From the IMG/VR virus record IMGVR_UViG_3300024358_000009, positions 1 to 64,000 of that record: a stretch of 64,000 bases of DNA. One strand, 5' to 3'. The notes under the pieces were generated by a model, which saw only the letters and a program-made list of their open reading frames with translations, ran no database searches and had not been told where the DNA came from. Positions 6,515-13,263 of the stretch are shown piece by piece. The position numbers were made by a program, and so were the translations under genes. Each line of letters begins with the position of its first letter. The first letter of the stretch is position 1. The stretch comes from a virus.

Positions 6515-6724
6515 ATGAAGATGTACCTTGTTAAAGGTTACAAAGACAATACTCTTAGGGCTGGTTTTCTTGAAAGAGAGTGGGTTTCTAAGAGTGGCAA
6601 ACCACTTGTAACGCTAAAGATTGTAGATCACTACAAAGAACATAAAACAGTTTTTAGGACTTATCATCGTGATAAGCTGGCTGTAATGAAGGTTCTTAAT
6701 GTTGATGATGAATTGTTGGCATAA
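6515..6724 (+). CDS. small basic hypothetical protein, 69 aa
   Basis: Strong TAGGAGGAATAAAA leader. The protein is basic and beta-rich (PLVTLKIVDHYKEHKTVFRTY) with a compact layout suggesting nucleic-acid or protein binding, but with no recognised fold. Confidence 0.7.
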   Translation: MKMYLVKGYKDNTLRAGFLEREWVSKSGKPLVTLKIVDHYKEHKTVFRTYHRDKLAVMKVLNVDDELLA

Positions 6725-6745
6725 CTTAGAAAGGAAGATTTTAAA

Positions 6746-7009
6746 ATGGCTACTAAAGGACAGACTTGGAAGCAAAATAGAGACATTACTCCGGAGGAAT
6801 TCGTAAAAGTATTTACCGAAAAAGACTCTGTTGAAGAAGTCGCTGAACACTTTAAAATTAGTGTTTCTTCTGTAAGAAATAGGGCTTATTCATTAAAGCG
6901 TTCTGGAGTCAATCTTAACACTAAAAAGAAGAATTCTAATTCTTTCTTTGGCACTTCTAAATTTGATGTAGATGCCCTAAATAAAATTGTGCAGAAAGCG
7001 AATAAGTAG
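6746..7009 (+). CDS. helix-turn-helix-like protein, 87 aa
   Basis: Residues about 15-50 read ITPEEFVKVFTEKDSVEEV, then AEHFKISVSSVRNRAYSLKR. This is a classic helix-turn-helix order (xxVAxxFxISxxSVRNRAxxLKR) as in small phage DNA-binding regulators. The C-terminus is basic. It may regulate the surrounding cassette. Its last codons encode a CGAATAAG octamer. Confidence 0.7.
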   Translation: MATKGQTWKQNRDITPEEFVKVFTEKDSVEEVAEHFKISVSSVRNRAYSLKRSGVNLNTKKKNSNSFFGTSKFDVDALNKIVQKANK

Positions 7010-7014
7010 TCATG
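6999..7014 (+). promoter_or_regulatory. CGAATAAG element within gene end, site 11
   Basis: CGAATAAGTAGTCATG spans the stop codon of the helix-turn-helix gene and reaches the ATG at 7012. The octamer is perfect but the TATATAG part is missing, so it may be a chance or partial copy. Confidence 0.3.
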
Positions 7015-7098
7015 CCACTAAAACCTACAGCTGGATTTGATTGGTTTGTCTTTTTGTCTTGTTTGCTTGGATTCATTGGTGGTTTTATAAGGAGATAA
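7012..7098 (+). CDS. 28-residue membrane peptide
   Basis: ATG at 7012 opens a short frame with one strongly hydrophobic stretch (FDWFVFLSCLLGFIGGFI) ending in two Arg. It would be a single-pass peptide with a positively charged C-terminus. Start context is weak, so expression is uncertain. The AAGGAG for the next gene lies inside its end. Confidence 0.4.
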   Translation: MPLKPTAGFDWFVFLSCLLGFIGGFIRR

Positions 7099-7100
7099 TT

Positions 7101-7337
7101 ATGTACAGAAGGTTTTTTCTAACTACTGGGCTTTCACTCTTAACAGTTGGATTTGCTTTTGCAAAAAAGAAAGTTCGCAATACTGTGACTGGCTTTGGTA
7201 AAACTTTGTCAGAAGCTATGAACGACTGTTATCGTAATGCCAGACTTATTTCAACTTCATATCAAACTATTAGTCGTAGTTCTTCTGGAAGCGGTTCTTC
7301 TTGGACTTACACTATGGTAATTGAATATGAAGACTAA
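7101..7337 (+). CDS. exported hypothetical protein, 78 aa
   Basis: The start ATG follows AAGGAGATAATT. Residues 1-21 (MYRRFFLTTGLSLLTVGFAFA) are a classic signal peptide with Arg residues, a hydrophobic core and AFA before a basic mature part. The mature protein ends with a Ser/Gly-rich strand and resembles the tail of small secreted proteins with a TGFGKTLSEAMNDCYRNA helix. Likely periplasmic. Role unknown. Confidence 0.65.
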   Translation: MYRRFFLTTGLSLLTVGFAFAKKKVRNTVTGFGKTLSEAMNDCYRNARLISTSYQTISRSSSGSGSSWTYTMVIEYED

Positions 7338-7542
7338 GTATGAAAAATGGGTACTTCCTAGATCAGACTGGACAAGATATGTTATCCATGTTTGTTCTAG
7401 GAAGATGCCTGAACAAATCTGGGTTGAGCGTACAGGAAAAGAAATTAGATTAATGTTTGGTCAAGGCAACGCAGGAAAAAGAGGTGATTTATTAACGGAA
7501 TCCAGTCTTACGAGTATGGGATACAAAATATTAAAAAAATGA
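7327..7542 (+). CDS. hypothetical protein, 71 aa
   Basis: ATG at 7327 overlaps the end of the exported protein. It contains a Trp-rich N-terminal part (YEKWVLPRSDWTRYVIHV) and a Gly-rich loop (MFGQGNAGKRGD). No family recognised. It overlaps the next gene by ATGA. Confidence 0.6.
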   Translation: MKTKYEKWVLPRSDWTRYVIHVCSRKMPEQIWVERTGKEIRLMFGQGNAGKRGDLLTESSLTSMGYKILKK

Positions 7543-7775
7543 AAGTTGTTGTTTTTAATGAACACAACGAAGTTTTTTCTAAAGTTGATAATACTCAGTT
7601 TTCTCCAGACTTTAAAAAAGCTTTTATTTTTAATTGCTTAAATACAGAACACGCCAATATAGTAGTCGAGAAGACTAGAGAGTTTACAGGAAGTCAGAAC
7701 TTGCGATGGAGAGCATATGAATCGCCAAAAGAAAGCCGAAAGAACAGCGATCAAAATAGCCAAAGCAATGGCTAG
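7539..7775 (+). CDS. hypothetical protein, 78 aa
   Basis: Coupled to the previous gene by ATGA. The N-terminal 60 residues have the layout strand, F....KA..F, A......EFTG...LRW, loosely like the tandem pair at 4526 and 4747. The C-terminus is a low-complexity Ser/Asn/Gln tail. Unknown function. Confidence 0.6.
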   Translation: MKVVVFNEHNEVFSKVDNTQFSPDFKKAFIFNCLNTEHANIVVEKTREFTGSQNLRWRAYESPKESRKNSDQNSQSNG

Positions 7776-7902
7776 AGAATTGGGCGAAAAAACTAGAAAT
7801 ATAAATCTAGAACAAGCCGATGATATAAGAGAGTTGTACTCTCAAGTATATGGAAATGATAGACTTACAAGAAGATATGATTTGGTTAGTATTGTGGCTT
7901 GA
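7717..7902 (+). CDS. small basic hypothetical protein, 61 aa
   Basis: Overlaps the end of the previous gene by about 60 bases in another frame. The N-terminus is basic and helical (NRQKKAERTAIKIAKAMAREL). It may bind nucleic acid, a guess from charge only. Confidence 0.55.
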   Translation: MNRQKKAERTAIKIAKAMARELGEKTRNINLEQADDIRELYSQVYGNDRLTRRYDLVSIVA

Positions 7903-7926
7903 AATTTTTTTTGTGATTTGTACAAT
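7899..7926 (+). promoter_or_regulatory. sigma70-like promoter
   Basis: TTGAAA at 7899-7904 and TACAAT at 7921-7926 are separated by 16 bases, about 30 bases before the ATG at 7956. The same box spacing is seen before 34466 and 60603. This would use host RNA polymerase, unlike the CGAATAAG elements. Confidence 0.5.
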
Positions 7927-7955
7927 AATTAAAACTTTAACCGAAGGAGAATATC

Positions 7956-8384
7956 ATGGATAATCTTAAGAAGTTTTTTGGAGTAGCTCTTTTCTTTTCT
8001 TTCACTTACATTTTCTTTTCTACTGCATACATTGTTTATCAAAACTATAGATATGGATTTATGATTAGTGTTTTCAATGCTGAATCACGCATTCTGAGAG
8101 ATGAATTACAGGAACAGCGTTATAAGCCATCTTACGATGATGGATATCGTGATGCTATTATTAGAATGGGAACTCCATCAACTCCGGGTGCTTATACAGA
8201 TGGATTTATGGCAGCAGCAAAAGTCTATCAAAATTCTAGTTATGCAGAAGGATATCACAATGCTATTAAGCAATTTGGCTATCACGAAATTCCAAATGCT
8301 AACACTAAACTTCCTTTAGATGATGTAAAAACATCTAGCATTAAGACTAAAGAAGTTCCTATTAGACTAGCAGAAGAAAAATAA
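7956..8384 (+). CDS. membrane-anchored protein with short repeats, 142 aa
   Basis: A transmembrane segment at about residues 8-29 (FGVALFFSFTYIFFSTAYIVY) is followed by a soluble part. Three copies of an aromatic motif occur: YDDGYRDAI, YTDGFMAAAKV and YAEGYHNAIKQF, spaced about 20-25 residues apart. It probably sits in the inner membrane with the repeats exposed. It forms its own unit between a sigma70-like promoter and a terminator. Role unknown. Confidence 0.7.
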   Translation: MDNLKKFFGVALFFSFTYIFFSTAYIVYQNYRYGFMISVFNAESRILRDELQEQRYKPSYDDGYRDAIIRMGTPSTPGAYTDGFMAAAKVYQNSSYAEGYHNAIKQFGYHEIPNANTKLPLDDVKTSSIKTKEVPIRLAEEK

Positions 8385-8408
8385 TTTATGCAATCAAATT
8401 TAACACAC

Positions 8409-8447
8409 AAAACCATTATCTATAATAGATATTGGTTTTTTGTTTTA
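8409..8447 (+). terminator. rho-independent terminator
   Basis: The AAAACCA/TGGTTTT stem continues through TATCT/AGATA with one mismatch and a five-base loop, then TTTTTTGTTTT. It lies 25 bases after the stop at 8384 and closes that transcript before the glycosyltransferases. Confidence 0.75.
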
Positions 8448-8459
8448 TAGGACATAAAA

Positions 8460-9221
8460 ATGAATTTAAAGCATTTTGTAATTACTAGATTTTTAAATCA
8501 AAAAAATATGAGATTTAGAAAGTTTTTATTAGATGAAATCGTTATTGAATACAGAATGAAATTAATGACTAAGTATTTATATCCATCTTTAAATAATCAA
8601 TCAAATTTAAATTTTACACATATAATATTAATACATGAAAAATTACCTAAAAAATATATAGATCAAATTAATAAAATTGATTGCAATTTTAAAAAAATAA
8701 TTATGACTTCAGAACAGTTAAAAGATTTTATAAAAAATGAATATACTAAATGTGATTTTTTAATAACATCCAGAATAGATGATGATGATATGATATATTA
8801 TAATGCAATTGATGATATACAAAAGTCTATCAATGACAATACAATTATAAATGTATATGGTTATAAAAAAGGTTGCACAATGATAGATGGGGAAACTAAA
8901 AAATTTAAATATAAAACAAACATTAATCATGGAATGATAGCTATATTATTAACATTAATAATAAATACAAAAAAAGTAACAAATCCAATAACTATATACG
9001 ATTTAGGAAATCATACCAAAATTAAAGATCAACTGATTAAAAACCATAAGATGTTAGGAATTGATAATTTACCGGATGATTTCTGGAAACCAAATGTTAC
9101 AGTTGATCCAGCTTGGATATACATTAGACATGAAAAATCTGATAGCGGAACAAAACACAGAAGTGATAAAATAGTTAAATTTGGTAAATTTAAAACAAAT
9201 AAATTTTTTGGCTTAGAATAA
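8460..9221 (+). CDS. putative rhamnosyltransferase-like glycosyltransferase
   Basis: The start HFVITRFLNQ, then a LTSR-type segment FLITSRIDDDDMI around residue 100, matches the putative rhamnosyl transferase family (Pfam PF11316 type), a GT-A enzyme with an acidic metal site. It is 253 residues, near family length. The gene is very AT-rich and Lys/Asn/Ile-rich, suggesting the same origin as the island at 23-27 kb. The sugar donor and acceptor are unknown. Confidence 0.75.
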   Translation: MNLKHFVITRFLNQKNMRFRKFLLDEIVIEYRMKLMTKYLYPSLNNQSNLNFTHIILIHEKLPKKYIDQINKIDCNFKKIIMTSEQLKDFIKNEYTKCDFLITSRIDDDDMIYYNAIDDIQKSINDNTIINVYGYKKGCTMIDGETKKFKYKTNINHGMIAILLTLIINTKKVTNPITIYDLGNHTKIKDQLIKNHKMLGIDNLPDDFWKPNVTVDPAWIYIRHEKSDSGTKHRSDKIVKFGKFKTNKFFGLE

Positions 9222-9223
9222 AT

Positions 9224-9856
9224 ATGTACACAGTAATAATACCAACAATGTGGGTTAATGTTACTTTATTAGAAAAAATGATATGTATATATAATCAGTC
9301 TAACTACATCAATGAAATTATAATAATAGACAATAATCCAATCGATAAAATAAAACTTGATTTTAAAAAAGTAAAAATACTTACAAAAAATAAAAATATA
9401 TATGTTAATCCAGCATGGAATTGGGGCGTGTCTGAATCTAACAACGAAAAAATTATAATAGCCAATGATGATATTTTAATAGAAAATTTTGAAAACATAA
9501 TTATAAAAATTGATGAATTTTTAAAAGATAAAATTGTAATAGGTTTAAAAACCAAATTATTAGAAAATGAAAAGCAACAAGTCTCTATAATAAAATGCCA
9601 AAAAAGACCTTATGGATGGGGTACTTTTATGGCTATGAATAAAAAATCATATATTTATGTTCCAGAATATTTAAAAATTTGGGCTGGAGATGATATTCAG
9701 TTTAATAATAATGATCCTTATATAATTTTAGGAGCAGATATAAAAACAAAAATGTCTGAAACTGTAAAAAAATATAATCTTAGAGTTATGGCAAAAAGAG
9801 ATTCTCGTCTTTACAGAACAAAATGTAATCCAGACGGATCTCTTAAACAATTGTAA
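9224..9856 (+). CDS. GT2-like glycosyltransferase, 210 aa
   Basis: The N-terminal strand YTVIIPTMW, the NPAWNWGV segment and IIANDDI at about residues 83-90 (DxD-like metal site) mark a family 2 type GT-A fold. Later GWGTFMAMNKKSY and GDDIQF match the acceptor side. It follows the rhamnosyltransferase-like gene by 2 bases. It probably adds a sugar to a virion or host-surface glycan. Confidence 0.8.
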   Translation: MYTVIIPTMWVNVTLLEKMICIYNQSNYINEIIIIDNNPIDKIKLDFKKVKILTKNKNIYVNPAWNWGVSESNNEKIIIANDDILIENFENIIIKIDEFLKDKIVIGLKTKLLENEKQQVSIIKCQKRPYGWGTFMAMNKKSYIYVPEYLKIWAGDDIQFNNNDPYIILGADIKTKMSETVKKYNLRVMAKRDSRLYRTKCNPDGSLKQL

Positions 9857-9899
9857 CTGCAAATCGAAAAAGTTAATGTAACAACAAAAGGAGTTAATA

Positions 9900-10292
9900 A
9901 TGAATATTAAAATTGATAATGATAACTATATCATGTTTGCAAGTGAATCTGTTAAGAGATGTTTATTGCGTAATAAGATTTCTGCTATTGATCTTTTAAC
10001 TCCATACACGAAAAAGATTTTTAGCAAAAAAGGAAATTGCAGTATTAAAAAGATAGGCGAAGAAAATATAAGCATTACAAATATATCTGTTTATGATTTT
10101 GACGAAGAAAAAATTACTAAGTGTTTTATTTTGCACAGTGTTGGTAATTATACAGAACTCAAGCCTGTTCTTGATAATAAATGGTCTGTAAAATTAGAGT
10201 GTGGACACAACGCCATTATTGATGATACTGTAGATACAATCTGTAAGGATCATAAAGTTAAATGTTTTTTGTGCGAGAAAGCAAATGCTTAA
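9900..10292 (+). CDS. hypothetical protein with C-terminal CGH zinc motif
   Basis: A strong AAAAGGAGTTAATA leader precedes the ATG. The last 35 residues (VKLECGHNAIIDDTVD, then CFLCEKANA) have a C-G-H plus C-x-x-C arrangement suited to bind one zinc. The same tail occurs at 16121-16555 (AKLECGHVFLMDSSVDD, then CPTC), so these are paralogues with different N-termini. No enzymatic motif. Confidence 0.7.
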   Translation: MNIKIDNDNYIMFASESVKRCLLRNKISAIDLLTPYTKKIFSKKGNCSIKKIGEENISITNISVYDFDEEKITKCFILHSVGNYTELKPVLDNKWSVKLECGHNAIIDDTVDTICKDHKVKCFLCEKANA

Positions 10293-10782
10293 AAGACTTG
10301 TAGACATTGTTTTTATAATAGCTGATTTTTCAATTTGGTTTCTTGGTATTGGATGTTTATTTATACTCAAAGCCACTTATTTAAAAATATGTGACAATGA
10401 CGATTGGAAATTTACTGGAATGATAGGCGTTGGACTTTGTTCTGCTTCAACATTCTTTTCTTTACTAGGTTTATATTTAGCAGAAAAAGAAAGGATTAAG
10501 ACAAAAAAACTAAGCACTATAGATTTTTATTCAATATTTTTTAGATGGTCAGATGCTCCAACATTACAAAAATGGAATTGTGCTAGAGTTAAAGATGGTT
10601 GGGAAATATTCATATATCACAATGGAGAAAGAAAGCGTTTAATGTTTATTGATCATACAGAAGAATATGGCGAAAATTTAGCTAAGTTTATTGTTGAATG
10701 TCCTGTAGATGTAATTAGATTATTAGATTCATATCGTTCTGAATGTGAATGTGAGTATCCAGATGAAAAACAAAGAAAGTGA
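10285..10782 (+). CDS. two-segment membrane protein, 165 aa
   Basis: Two transmembrane segments are visible at about residues 5-28 (VDIVFIIADFSIWFLGIGCLF) and 42-65 (TGMIGVGLCSASTFFSLLGLY), followed by a cytoplasmic-type domain ending in a Cys/Glu-rich tail. It overlaps the zinc protein by 8 bases. Function unknown. Confidence 0.75.
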   Translation: MLKRLVDIVFIIADFSIWFLGIGCLFILKATYLKICDNDDWKFTGMIGVGLCSASTFFSLLGLYLAEKERIKTKKLSTIDFYSIFFRWSDAPTLQKWNCARVKDGWEIFIYHNGERKRLMFIDHTEEYGENLAKFIVECPVDVIRLLDSYRSECECEYPDEKQRK

Positions 10783-10936
10783 AGTAATAGCTAAACTTCT
10801 AGCTGCTTGCAAACGAGCTTTTGATTTTGTAGATGATGAGTTCAATAATAAGACTGTTGTAGAAATGAATGGATCATTCGGATTGTGGCTCGATTTAAAA
10901 CAAGCGATAGATTTTGCTGAAAAAAATAAAACATGA
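10763..10936 (+). CDS. small hypothetical protein, 57 aa
   Basis: Overlaps the membrane protein by 20 bases. I use the ATG at 10763; an in-frame GTG at 10745 is possible. The helical pattern EVIAKLLAACKRAFDFVDDE then LWLDLKQAIDFAEK resembles a widespread family of short phage proteins with LL.A...A......L...A...A. No function is known. Confidence 0.6.
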   Translation: MKNKESEVIAKLLAACKRAFDFVDDEFNNKTVVEMNGSFGLWLDLKQAIDFAEKNKT

Positions 10937-10942
10937 AAACAT

Positions 10943-10993
10943 TAGTAAAGACTTCTTTACTAGCAATAGAAGTTAGTAAAGTTTTCTTTACTA
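10943..10993 (+). repeat. two tandem TAGTAAAG hairpins
   Basis: TAGTAAAG-ACTT-CTTTACTA (10943-10962) is followed 11 bases later by TAGTAAAG-TTTT-CTTTACTA (10974-10993), each trailed by GCAATA. They are near-identical 8-bp stems with 4-base loops. A 29-codon frame beginning at the ATG at 10933 runs through both, ending at 11022. The repeat could be an RNA-binding or processing site ahead of the next gene. Confidence 0.75.
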
Positions 10994-11014
10994 GCAATAA
11001 AAAAGAAATTGAAA

Positions 11015-11269
11015 ATGACTAGAGAAGAAGTTGAACAAATCTGTAAAGAGACTGGCATAACTGTTTTATTTGCAGATGGATTTGATGATGCAATTATGGG
11101 AATTGGAAGATCATTTCAAGATTATAAAGTCGTATATAGTAGAGATAAAGTTATTGAGATATTAATGGAAGAACACGATATGGACATTACAGAAGCCGAA
11201 GAATATTATGAATATAATATAGCCGGAGCATATGTGGGCGACAGCACTCCTGTATTTATGGAGTTTTAA
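11015..11269 (+). CDS. acidic hypothetical protein, 84 aa
   Basis: Starts at the ATG 22 bases after the second tandem hairpin. The sequence TREEVEQICKETGITVLFADGFDDAIMGIG then YSRDKVIEILMEEHDMDITEAEEYYEYNIAGAYVGDSTP matches a pattern seen in many phage proteins of unknown function (ADGFDDAxxGxG, AxExxExNxxGAYVGExTP). It is conserved across phages but uncharacterised. Confidence 0.8.
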   Translation: MTREEVEQICKETGITVLFADGFDDAIMGIGRSFQDYKVVYSRDKVIEILMEEHDMDITEAEEYYEYNIAGAYVGDSTPVFMEF

Positions 11270-11482
11270 ATGAATGCCAAAGAAGCTGATTTTAAAGGAA
11301 AAACAAAACTAAATCAAATTAGAGTTGGAACGAAAGAGAATATAGGGGTTTCCGTAAGTCCAAGAAACGATAATATGTTTCTTTGGTTAAACGGAGACTT
11401 GTATTATCAAAACAATGAAGGTCGATTGTTTATTATTGATTTTATAGAAGTGCCTATTAAGAGAAAAGAGAGCGAAGAGTAG
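11270..11482 (+). CDS. hypothetical protein, 70 aa
   Basis: Directly abuts the previous stop. The protein is beta-rich (NIGVSVSPRNDNMFLWLNGDLYY) with a basic C-terminus. No family. Part of a run of overlapping small genes to 12752. Confidence 0.65.
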   Translation: MNAKEADFKGKTKLNQIRVGTKENIGVSVSPRNDNMFLWLNGDLYYQNNEGRLFIIDFIEVPIKRKESEE

Positions 11483-11483
11483 T

Positions 11484-11759
11484 ATGTTTCAGTGTCATAA
11501 GAAAGATGGAAATGGTTTTAGGATCGGTTTTAGAAATGGATATCAAGTATCAGTAAGATTTGGTGGACAAAATTATTGTGAAAACAGCGGTCTAGATAAA
11601 AAATTTATGGCAAGCAAAGACGCTGAAATAGCAATCGTTAACCCTAAAGGCGAACTTGTTCAACTATCGGAAAGCGATACAGTTCTTGCTAATCAATCAG
11701 CTGAAGATTTAGTGGAACTTATGTATAAATATGTCAGGATGAAAAATGCATCCAATTAA
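11484..11759 (+). CDS. conserved phage hypothetical protein, 91 aa
   Basis: The sequence NGFRIGFRNGYQVSVRFGGQNYCEN, then SKDAEIAIVNPKGELVQL and a helical tail, follows a common phage protein layout (FxxxFxNGxxVSVxxGxxNYCxN...S.DAE.A). The function of that group is unknown. It overlaps the next gene by 14 bases. Confidence 0.75.
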   Translation: MFQCHKKDGNGFRIGFRNGYQVSVRFGGQNYCENSGLDKKFMASKDAEIAIVNPKGELVQLSESDTVLANQSAEDLVELMYKYVRMKNASN

Positions 11760-11991
11760 AGTTTTTATATTGGTAATGTTGGCTTTAATAGGAAGTCATT
11801 ATAAAAATTATGTTTCTCATAAAGAAACTGGCGAAAAAATAATGGCTAGACTTTACGATTTAGAACTAAGAATTTTGCCAGAAAGTTTAGAAAATGGAGT
11901 TCCAATTTATTCAGAGCGTGGATATGCAAAAATTAGAGGTATACATGATTGTCAACAAATAATATATGAGGAGTTTGAACTATGGAAATGA
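11746..11991 (+). CDS. membrane-leader hypothetical protein, 81 aa
   Basis: A short hydrophobic N-terminus (IKVFILVMLALIGS) could be a signal anchor; the rest is soluble. It overlaps both neighbours slightly. Function unknown. Confidence 0.6.
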   Translation: MHPIKVFILVMLALIGSHYKNYVSHKETGEKIMARLYDLELRILPESLENGVPIYSERGYAKIRGIHDCQQIIYEEFELWK

Positions 11992-12161
11992 CAGAAGACG
12001 AACTTTTGCAAATAGAAAACGACATGAAGTCTAATAATGGCTCTTGGGTTAGCAACGAAAGTGTTATTAAATTAATCAAAGAAATTAGATACTTGAAAGA
12101 AATTATCAAGGAAATAAAACCATGTCGATCAGTATGTCAGAAGAAGAACTTAGAGAAATAG
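11982..12161 (+). CDS. short Ead/Ea22-like paralogue, 59 aa
   Basis: ATG at 11982 follows GAGGAG. The protein MTEDELLQIENDMKSNNGSW then VSNESVIKLIKEIRYLKEII looks like the two ends of the next gene's product (EEELREIENR...TPGPWV and a Leu-rich helix) with the middle missing. I read it as an internally deleted copy or minimal version of the Ead/Ea22-type phage family. It overlaps its larger relative by 40 bases. Confidence 0.6.
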   Translation: MEMTEDELLQIENDMKSNNGSWVSNESVIKLIKEIRYLKEIIKEIKPCRSVCQKKNLEK

Positions 12162-12460
12162 AAAATAGATTTTACAGAGCAACGCCTGGACCTTGGGTGT
12201 CTTCAAGCTGTGATAAGGGCGGTTCATTTATATATTCAGAAAGTCCAGAAAGGGCGTATTTTTATCACGGAGAATGGGTTGCACATATAGCTACAAGTGA
12301 AGACACAAGATTTATTGCACACGCAATAGAAGATATACCAAAACTATTGACTGAAGTAAAAAGACTTAGAAAACTCTTAGATAAAAGTATGTATAATGAA
12401 ATTATGAATGCATATTGTAAAAAATTTGGAGTAGAAGTTGACAAAGAACGAAATATTTAA
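12122..12460 (+). CDS. Ead/Ea22-like phage protein, 112 aa
   Basis: The sequence EELREIENRFYRATPGPWV, an ED.RFIAHA segment, then DIPKLLTEVKRLRKLL is the signature of the Ead/Ea22-like family, common in phages and prophages and of unknown role. Start at 12122 or the ATG at 12134. The C-terminal helix is probably a coiled coil. It belongs to the small-gene run beginning at 9900. Confidence 0.75.
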   Translation: MSISMSEEELREIENRFYRATPGPWVSSSCDKGGSFIYSESPERAYFYHGEWVAHIATSEDTRFIAHAIEDIPKLLTEVKRLRKLLDKSMYNEIMNAYCKKFGVEVDKERNI

Positions 12461-12752
12461 AAGGCTAGAATCTTTAAATGTCTCTAAAATATATATAACA
12501 TTCTTTTGCGAAAAAGATAAAATAGATATTATAAGCAATATAGTTATTATGACAGATGGAAGATATTCTGTTGATTGGAATGATGATATTTATAAAGACA
12601 AATCTTATATAACAGAACCAATTTTTCATTATGATAAAAAAGATTGGATTAATATAGATGGTCTATTAACTTGGGATGTTGTTAATAAAAAATTAATTAT
12701 TTCTGGCGAAAAAGAAAAATGTCTAAAAGAGAAGTTCTCCGAAGAAATATAA
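12438..12752 (+). CDS. hypothetical protein, 104 aa, TTG start
   Basis: The only reasonable start is TTG at 12438, six bases after a TTTGGAG site inside the previous gene. The protein is beta-rich (KIYITFFCEKDKIDIISNIVIM, then WINIDGLLTWDVVNKKLIISG). No recognised family. Confidence 0.6.
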   Translation: MTKNEIFKRLESLNVSKIYITFFCEKDKIDIISNIVIMTDGRYSVDWNDDIYKDKSYITEPIFHYDKKDWINIDGLLTWDVVNKKLIISGEKEKCLKEKFSEEI

Positions 12753-12754
12753 TG

Positions 12755-12770
12755 GCGTATTTATATACGC
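12755..12770 (+). promoter_or_regulatory. hairpin before a small membrane gene
   Basis: GCGTAT-TTAT-ATACGC forms a perfect 6-bp stem between the stop at 12752 and an ATG at 12772. There is no T run, so it is not a standard terminator. It may block or mark the following start. Confidence 0.4.
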
Positions 12771-12771
12771 T

Positions 12772-12885
12772 ATGGAAATAAACATAATTGATAATGCTAG
12801 GCCGTATATTGAATTATTTTTTTGGTTTCTTATATATAATTTGATAATCTTTACTATGAAAGAAGTTTTGAAAGATTCTGATTAA
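12772..12885 (+). CDS. 37-residue membrane peptide
   Basis: A short frame whose centre is a single hydrophobic span (YIELFFWFLIYNLIIFTM). It lacks a Shine-Dalgarno site and sits right after a hairpin, so expression is doubtful. Of interest as a possible small membrane toxin or holin-like peptide, but evidence is thin. Confidence 0.35.
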   Translation: MEINIIDNARPYIELFFWFLIYNLIIFTMKEVLKDSD

Positions 12886-12902
12886 TTTTTTGACGATTGT
12901 GA

Positions 12903-12918
12903 CGAATAAGATGATATA
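12903..12918 (+). promoter_or_regulatory. CGAATAAG..ATATA element, site 8
   Basis: CGAATAAGATGATATA follows a TGACGATTGTGACGA direct repeat and precedes CAAGGAGG and the ATG at 12937. Site 9 also has TGACGAATAAG, so TGA before the octamer may define a subclass. Confidence 0.5.
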
Positions 12919-12936
12919 CAACTCAAGGAGGTAAGT

Positions 12937-13170
12937 ATGATTAGTTTTTTCAAAAAGTTTTTTGTTAAGTCTGAAGATCAATTGAAAGTTTTAGAACTTC
13001 AAAATGAAATAAGTTCATTAAAAAGAATAGTTCAAGATTTAGAAATTGAAAATTCTGATTTTGAAATAGCAAAATTTAATCTTATTGATGAAAATAAGGA
13101 ACTAGAAAGACAGATTAGAGAACTAAATAAAAAGATAGATTCTATAAAAATTATACTGGAATATAAATGA
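12937..13170 (+). CDS. coiled-coil protein, 77 aa
   Basis: After a short hydrophobic/basic start (MISFFKKFF), residues 17-74 are a continuous heptad-like coiled coil (VLELQNEISSLKRIVQDLEI onwards). The start may attach to the membrane. Good AAGGAGG site. Function unknown. Confidence 0.7.
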   Translation: MISFFKKFFVKSEDQLKVLELQNEISSLKRIVQDLEIENSDFEIAKFNLIDENKELERQIRELNKKIDSIKIILEYK

Positions 13171-13175
13171 TAAAA

Positions 13176-13245
13176 GGGCGGTATTGCAATTTTCATAGTT
13201 CGGTGGGATGAAGTTGCATTTTTGGCTTGTTGTCAAAACCGCCCC
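13176..13245 (+). ncRNA. tRNA-like three-way-junction RNA candidate
   Basis: GGGCGGT (13176-13182) pairs perfectly with ACCGCCC (13238-13244). Inside are a bulged hairpin, TGCAA/TTGCA plus TTCAT/ATGAA with an 11-base loop, and a second arm TTTGG/TCAAA with a 7-base loop directly before the 3' strand. The 7-bp end stem, 2-base link and 5/7/5 arm copy tRNA geometry. However, one arm is missing and the T-loop sequence CTTGTTG is not canonical. It lies 19 bases before the CsrA-like gene and may be a regulatory leader or a degenerate tRNA. Confidence 0.5.
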
Positions 13246-13263
13246 TCTTATTTTGGAGATGAA

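Noticed and set aside
8101-8319. Alternative plus frame inside the repeat membrane protein
   Set aside because: Out-of-frame shadow of the YDDGYRDA repeats, with no ribosome site.
13176-13245. Ordinary tRNA gene
   Set aside because: The end stem is perfect but a D arm, a canonical anticodon arm and a TTCRAAT-type T loop are missing. Kept only as a structured-RNA candidate.
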